Of a stretch of DNA of 64,000 nucleotides, positions 57,808 to 64,000 are shown in pieces. The notes beneath the pieces were generated by a model. The model worked only from the letters and a program-made list of their open reading frames with translations. It was not told where the DNA came from and searched no databases. Position 1 is the stretch's first letter, and every line of letters begins with the position of its first letter. Source of the stretch: Trichaptum fuscoviolaceum (lineage: Eukaryota; Basidiomycota; Agaricomycetes; Hymenochaetales; Trichaptaceae); assembly GCA_910574455.1 (NCBI GenBank), contig CAJSYZ010000006.1:1563376-1627375 (forward strand), in the 5' to 3' direction. A program made the translations under genes and the position numbers.

Positions 57808-60800
57808 TTAGAATTTGTGATCCAGACCCAGCATGGCTACAATGAGAGCTGGCTGAAGGAATGTTAGCAAGTGGTATGATCAACACAGTGAGATAACTTA
57901 CGTCCTGGATTGAAGCCTGTCTTTTGTGAGGAGCCGCGAATGGCAGCGAGTTCGAACGAGAGTGTCGAGAGGAGTTGGAGCTCGTCATGGATTGGGTACG
58001 AAGCTGTGCCGCGTCATTCGGTGAGGATGGTGGAAGAATAGCCGATTGTGGTCGAGATGCGGGGTGCGATGTCTGATCAGGTCGTTCTACTCCTAGCATA
58101 TCGAATACGGTCCGATACAGCACCTCTGAGGATGTTGGAGGACCTAAAGTTCCAAAAAGAATAAGAACCAATTTTTTGAAGAGCATCTAACACTGCTTAC
58201 CCATAGATTCCCGTGAAGTAAGACCTTTGTCGACAACCAAGATTTCCTGCCCGGGTAGAGGAGGAACAGGTGGAACAGGCGGAATTATGTCTGAGGAGAA
58301 CGTGGTTCTACAGCTGGCCGAAGGGTTGACCTTCAAACTTAAGGCAGAAGTACGATAGCTGCGTCTATAGCTTGAGATGCGGAAGAGTGCTCTACTTGCT
58401 CTGACGCTGCTTTTGCGTGACATAGTTGATGTGGTCGAACGTATACTCGCGCGCTTCTTCGCATCTTCCGCACCCTCCAATTGCTCGGCCATGTCATCTA
58501 AATCCCGCCCGATCTCCTCTGCTTTACTCCAAGCCACGTCCTTCTCAGCGCGCAGACACTCCAATTCAGTTCGGAGGACTTTTGTGTCAGTCATTTGACG
58601 CATGAGACTGGTATTGAGTTTCCGTAGGGCCATACCGAGAGCACTCGCCGAGTGCACGTCTCTCAGTCTATTTATCTGGGAAATCTGATCCATGACTTCA
58701 TGCAATTCCTCCACCAGTCTGTCGCACGTAGCCGACACATCCGTGAGCTCCTCCGCAAACCGAACGACAACGGCGGCATCAGTCTTTGCCCCTGAAGGAA
58801 TAGACTTGAGCCTTTGAAGAAGTGCTTCCCTCTTTCTCACTGAGAGCCTATAGTTCCACTGAATGTCCAACTTTCTAGCTTCCAGCTTCCCTAATGCATC
58901 CGGCAATTCCTTCTCGATTTCGTCCAGTGATAGTAGCCTTATTGATGTAGAGAGACTGGTTTGCTCGATCACCCGTTTAACGATTGTCTGCAGCTCATTG
59001 CCGCTAAATTTCCACTTCGCCGCTTCTAAAGTCAGCCCACGCCATTTAACTGGCGTGGACTTGAAAGTAGGTGTAGATACCTTAGGAGCGAGGAATGGGG
59101 AATGGGTGGATGTTTGTTGAACAGTTGCTTTGGCTGTACCTTCACTCGCAGATCGGTTCTTACGCGAGAATTTCAAAGGCGGTGTCAATGAGAAGTTGAG
59201 AGGTGGCTGAGTAGGTTTACGAGGTCCAAATGGTAGCGGTGGCCTGGAGTGGGGAGGCTTTTTGCGAGGAGCAGGCGCAAGGGAGGGAGGAGGAGGTCCG
59301 AAGCTCAATGGGATCTGTATATTATCAGGAGTTGGAGGGACTGAAGGGGGAGGTGTCGGAGGAGGTTGCAAAGGTGAGATAGGAGGGCTGCTTGATGTTA
59401 CGATCGAACGGGTACTCTTCGGGCGATATGAGCTCGAGGATGGAGACGCTTCTTGCATAGTCCCTTCATGTAGTCGTGCTGGACTTTCAAGTGTACTTTT
59501 CTGCGCAGGGGTAAGAAGCTCTGGTGACCGTGATTTTCGCGAGATGGGCACTTCTCTCGGAGACGCTGGGATGATGATAGATTGCAACGGAATACTATCC
59601 AGCCGGCGCGGGCGAGCTAATTTTGATGATATGGAGACATTGCGTGAAATGATTCCGTTGCTTGTCCCAGGGGGAGATACGTCCTGCGGAAAGTCAGGCG
59701 AGAACAGGAACGGCGAGAACGCCTCAGGTGTTACCGGGAACGTCTGTGTATGAACGTATTCACCGGTACTCGGCGTACCGTCCTTTCCATCCCTCCGCCG
59801 AATGACTTCTACTTCCGTTCCGCCTTCCCCATCCACATCATATGTATCCTCACCCTCCTTCACTGCCGGGTACGGTACGTCACGTCGGAACGCACTACGG
59901 TTTGTCATAGGATTCGGCGTACTCCCAGAACGCTTTCGTCCGATACTGCGTCCGGAAATATGAGCTACGACATGTCCGTCGGGAATGAGCATGTCAAGAA
60001 GGTCAGGAGACCTGATCGAAGGGGATATAGCAACCCTACTAGGTGATACACGTCCGAGCTGAAGATGGGGGAGCGATGGCCTACGCTTCTCAATATCGGG
60101 TGTCGGGGGCTGAAGCGAGTGGATCATGGATGGCGATTTTTCTCCGATCGGTAAGATCGATATTGAGATGTTAGTATCTTTAGTCTGCAGAAGGTTATTC
60201 TTCACCGCGATTACATTCAGCGGCACAGCTATTAAAAGGTTAGAAAGTGCTCAATGGTTGGGGAGAATAGGGAAGGCACTGTACGTTTTGTACGGCCCGG
60301 TGCTGGCGATGCCGTTGAGTTAGACACAGTGCTAGTCGTAGAGCTTCCGCGTCCGCGAGAGTTCTGGTAGCTAGTCCCCGTGCCGCTACGGTGCGAGCCT
60401 TGAGACGACAGGCTAGTTGCACTCAAGTTAGTAATAGGCGGGGAGGGAATGGACATAGGTGACAGAGATGACACTGAGTCCGAAGGACCAAAGGGCGAAC
60501 CGAAGGCATTCGCTGGTGAGAGACTGTCCTTCACGCTCGACCGACCTAGTTCGGATTGCACAGATACCTGTTTGATGACAACTTTCTTTGCCGAAGCCGA
60601 AGACAAAGGCTGACCCGGCGAGGATGCAGAGGACGATGACGGGAAGGTATAGCCCGGGGATACAGCCGTACCCGAACCAGAACCGGGGCCGTATGTGTGT
60701 GTAGAAGTATAGCCGTATGCAGACATTGGTCCTGATCCCGACCCCGACCCCGATCCTGACCCGGGTAAAGATGCGAAGGCATAGGCTGACGAAGGACCAG

Positions 60801-62175
60801 AGATAGATCCGCTCCCTGAAGTAGTAGCGGTCATTGGAAGTGTAGACTGCGAGTATCCGCGCTGATGGCCCCTCTGCGATGTGGGTGAAACAAACTGGAA
60901 ATCTTCCCAAAATGATTCATAGTCCATTGATGGCTTCCTGACATTATCGTGTTCGTTGTTATCCGCAGACCTCGGCGAGTGGCCCGGAGGAGAGGCGCTG
61001 GGAGGCGAGTGCCTTGAGGAAGATGAACCTAGACCAGAAGGCAATGCAGGACTGATAGACGTTTGTCCCGTACTTGCCTTTGACGTGGCTGAGCGCTCGG
61101 GGGTCGGAACAATCGTCACCGATGTATCACCATCGTTTTCCACGATAAGGGAAATGCGATGCAAAGCGGCTTGATCCACATAACCAAGTTTCTGTGTAAT
61201 CGGTGTCGCAGTTGGAGGTGGGCTTACTGGAAGATGAGAGCGTCCGCGAGGGCCGCTGGGCCTGCGTTGAAGCGGTCCAATCGACACCTCCCCGGCGACC
61301 ACTTGCTCGTCTACTCCCACATCACGCCGTTCACGCTTCAGTGATCGTGCTGATTTCTTCCGCTCCAACGATTTCTTCCTCTCCAATGATCTCCTTTCCA
61401 GCGATTTCTTCCGCTCCAGGGACTTTGTCCTCGACGTGGAGGGTGCCGCATTCAACCAATCGAAGTCTTTCGGAAGCGTCGCTGAGTCCTGTCTCGTCAT
61501 CCTGCGGCCACTGTCTCTTCGCGGAGAGTCTGCTTCATTCTCCAGAAAACCAGCCGAGGGTCTGGCCGAGAAAGAAAACGACTTTGAAATAGCATCGCAT
61601 GCTAGTGAAATGCCCGAGACTGCCGAGTTGGGGTCCGCCTCGGAATCGGAGTTCCACGCAGGCGAATGCGGCGCGAGACTCGCACCAGATGTATGTACGG
61701 AGGGAGCAGCGAGGGCAGACCGCTGGCGCTGCATCGGTGCCGCACTGAGAGAAACAGTCGGGATCTGGATTGGTGTCACGCTTGCCATACGTGCCATGCG
61801 TCGATTTCTTGCTTGCGGAGAGTTCGAAAGCTCATCGATAGAGCTGCCCGACACACTGCCGTTCCGGTAGCGCAAAAAGTCACTGGGCATCGCCTTTAAA
61901 AGAGAATCATGCTTGAATTCAAGCTCTATGGTCGGCGACCGCTGAGATGAGTACTGGACTTGCTCGGCTTGCTGCCCTTCAGTTCGAGCAAATGGGTGGA
62001 GTTGAGGAATGGTTTCCGAAAGGTCTTCAATTGCCAGGACGTCGCCTGGAGACAGGAAGGAATCAGAGGAGCGAGGTGACTGCTTACTGACTCGAAAGCT
62101 GTTAGAGCCAAAGCGGCCCTTCTTGCTCCTCCGCCTCTTCTTCCTCCCACCCATATTCATGAACGAGAACATGCT
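57808..62175 (-). CDS. Large serine/proline-rich coiled-coil protein (function unknown)
   Basis: Exons complement(57808..57852, 57902..58143, 58201..60228, 60285..62175), 1401 aa. ATG 62175 is chosen (MFSFMNMGG followed by a basic KKRRRSKKGRF); no ATG is found further upstream in frame. The N-terminal half is Ser/Pro-rich with repeats of SLERKKS and a GS run. The two long open stretches abut at 60228/60232 and are joined by a 56-bp intron (GTACAG...TTAATAG, branch-like CTAAC), giving an uninterrupted frame. The C-terminal half has poly-proline tracts and a ~250-residue helical coiled coil (about 58460-59050), then a Ser-rich basic end. This resembles polarity, septation or cell-wall scaffold proteins of fungi in composition; no named family is recognised. 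Confidence 0.75.
60730..60768. repeat. GS-encoding tandem repeat
   Basis: Alternating hexamer-like repeats encode a (Gly-Ser) run on the minus strand inside the large serine-rich protein; a second shorter one lies near 60670-60690. Confidence 0.75.
61351..61430. repeat. SLERKKS-encoding repeat
   Basis: Four to five copies of a 15-24 bp unit encode SLERKKS / SLERRS on the minus strand. The units alternate acidic and basic residues and serine, a likely phosphorylation-rich charged helix. Confidence 0.8.
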
Positions 62176-64000
62176 CTTCGGGGGCAAGCACGGGCGAAGT
62201 AGCACCGAGGCCAGTTTGGTGGACGTGCTCAATTTCAATGACTACGAAGCGTTTCAGACAGATTCAGGGCTGAGAATGCGAGCTGCCAAGATGTGTGCGC
62301 CGTTGCTGCACAAATATGTAACCGTCGCCGTCGTCTGAGAGGATGAGCAGATGAAATAGGTATGGGGAGCTTGTAGCGATGCACATCTTGACGTCCTGAT
62401 GTATTCATGCTCGTACTGATCTTGATGGCACGAAGGCTCGAGAATTCGCGCACGTCTTGGGCAGACGCGCATCGCCAACCCTAACAAACCCTAGCAAGGC
62501 TACAAATCAGGAACGCTGTGCCATTCGCAAATATTTGATATCTCTCGCCTTTTGGCCTCTCCAAACTGTCGGCCCAATAACTGACAGATCAGCATGTGCC
62601 CGATACAAGCGAATTGGCACTCACTGGATATCAAGCCTGTTTCTCTTTCATTTGTGTATCCGTTCAGAGACTTCAAATGCCAGTTTCTCCTGTTTCTTCT
62701 ACCTCAACCTGCAAATCACCATGGACATCTTCAAGGTCAGGAACAACTTGAAGTTATGATGCACTCGTCTAAGAAGGGACCGTCGATATTTCGATCGAGA
62801 GAATAGTCCCATAGCAATGGCTTATCAGTGTCGATCTTGCTAAACGGTGTCCGGTCAGAAAGCGGTTGCTACGTTGCCTGTTGGGGAGTCGGGACATCCT
62901 GCTTGAATTTGACATGTCGTTTAGGCACGAAGCTGTTGTTGGGCATGATGAAGTTCCATAACTTCCATTCGCCGAGCTCAGCCGGAGGTTTGCATTTTGA
63001 TGCCAGTGGAGAAGTTCCCGACCGTTTATCTTCCTCCGAAACATCATTCAAAAAAACTACTTGCTTGCAACAAAAAAAATCAACCGGCTTTAACGATAAT
63101 ATCACGACGCAGGGGGTGTTGGGCGCTTACTTGGACATACACGCATTATTATCTCAGTTCGACTGCTTTGTGCATCAGATAGGGTTTGATGTGGGTGGTG
63201 GACATCGTGTAAGAGCTCCTATCAGCCGAAAAGGGTAATACGCCAACAAGAGCGTCATGATGTCGACAAGATAATATGGTGATGTTGCGATAACCGCGGT
63301 GCGGTGAGAAAAAATGGTTTCGACGAGCCTCGGGATCCGGTTGTCTTCAACCGTATGCTCTTCTAATCTTTGCTCTGGCACTCTTGATGAAAACACCGAA
63401 GCACCTGCACTTAGTTATTTCGCCCGATGAGATTGATGTAAGATGGTGTTCCGGGACTGTGCTTATTTATGGCATCATGATAGACGCCCTATGCTTTTTT
63501 AATGAAATTTGCCCATTAGTCGATGTTTTATGGATCCTGCTATTCGGAGAAGCGAGTCATGAGCGGCCTTGTTCAGTATCCATCGACTCCAGTAGGATAA
63601 TGAGTTGCGCACATCACGGTAGGCTGCCAGCGTCTTTGTGTGGAAAGCAGGCACGCAATATGCGCGAGATCTATGAGCTTGAGTAGTGCGGTGTCTTCAG
63701 ATTCTACATCTCTCGCAGACTCCGAAGTAGCTTCAATCCAGAGACCTCGAATGGGAATCGAATCGAATCTTGCAACCATGAGCCGGGGTTCGTTGATGAA
63801 AGTCCACGAATCCAGCAGAAGCAAAGATATCTGACACGCCCGAGCCACCAAGTCATACGTCCGGAAAAGAAAGACCAGTTGAGCATATACTGCGTTCATA
63901 TTGACAGATTAACCATGAAGAGAATGTCACGATCTGTTTGCGATATACTAAAGCTAGGAGAAGCTCTTGTTTCCCGAGATCATAAGAAGATTGCGGGCCG
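62176..64000. other. Right end of window, no supported gene
   Basis: 1.8 kb containing the promoter side of the large serine-rich gene and then short open frames without recognisable features. A gene continuing beyond the right edge is possible; the minus-strand frame 63573-63899 (108 codons) is the longest candidate, but I could not support it. Confidence 0.4.

Noticed and set aside
60428..60910. Minus-strand open frame of 160 codons within the large serine-rich gene
   Set aside because: Out-of-frame shadow over the GS repeat; the main frame continues through it.
1..64000. CRISPR array, prophage or bacterial operon
   Set aside because: Intron-rich eukaryotic gene structure throughout; the only regular repeats are the tandem units and protein-coding microsatellites.

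Overview
The window looks like nuclear DNA of a filamentous basidiomycete, most likely an Agaricomycete. Its genes are cut by many short introns of about 45-70 bp with GT..AG ends. It encodes a DUF6534-type membrane protein, an LtrA-type membrane protein, an S1/P1 nuclease, large serine-rich proteins, and a family of Crinkler/RHS-like (CR) P-loop proteins. No rRNA, tRNA or CRISPR array was recognised. Exon models were built by hand from splice signals, reading-frame continuity and comparison between paralogues within the window; single-base errors are possible.

Left part (1-17.3 kb), the accessory region. The 3' end of a chromodomain Ty3/gypsy retrotransposon (1-1684) sits inside a CR gene and truncates it. 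A tandem array follows. A unit of about 6351 bp occurs twice (2620-8970 and 8971-15321) with only a handful of differences seen by eye, and the first 1.14 kb of a third unit follows (15322-16465). Each unit carries a plus-strand CR gene (686 aa) and a convergent minus-strand CR gene (683 aa). The minus gene's promoter region and first exon lie in the 1.14 kb module (R) that starts the next unit. R also carries an antisense fragment of a 5'-nucleotidase-like gene whose intact relative is at 43-46 kb. The second minus-strand CR gene has a one-base deletion in its Walker A codons.

Middle part (17.3-41 kb), mostly ordinary genes: a serine-rich membrane protein, an acidic protein, seryl-tRNA synthetase, a DUF1308 protein, an LtrA-family protein, an unusually long DUF6534-type protein, a secreted S1/P1-type nuclease, and a secreted S41/CPAF-like protein in 18 exons. 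Long gene-poor gaps lie at 28.1-30.4, 33.9-36.2 and 40.9-43.2 kb.

Right part (43-64 kb): two tandem secreted metallophosphatase/5'-nucleotidase genes with very different exon counts (17 and 11), a decayed CR pseudogene beside them, a small secreted protein, a mitochondrial ALDH7-type aldehyde dehydrogenase, and a 1401-aa serine-rich coiled-coil protein.

The main story is the coupling of two gene families. CR genes lie next to 5'-nucleotidase sequence at both loci. A copied 3' end of the nucleotidase gene has become the upstream region of the minus-strand CR genes and also marks the repeat that expanded the array.
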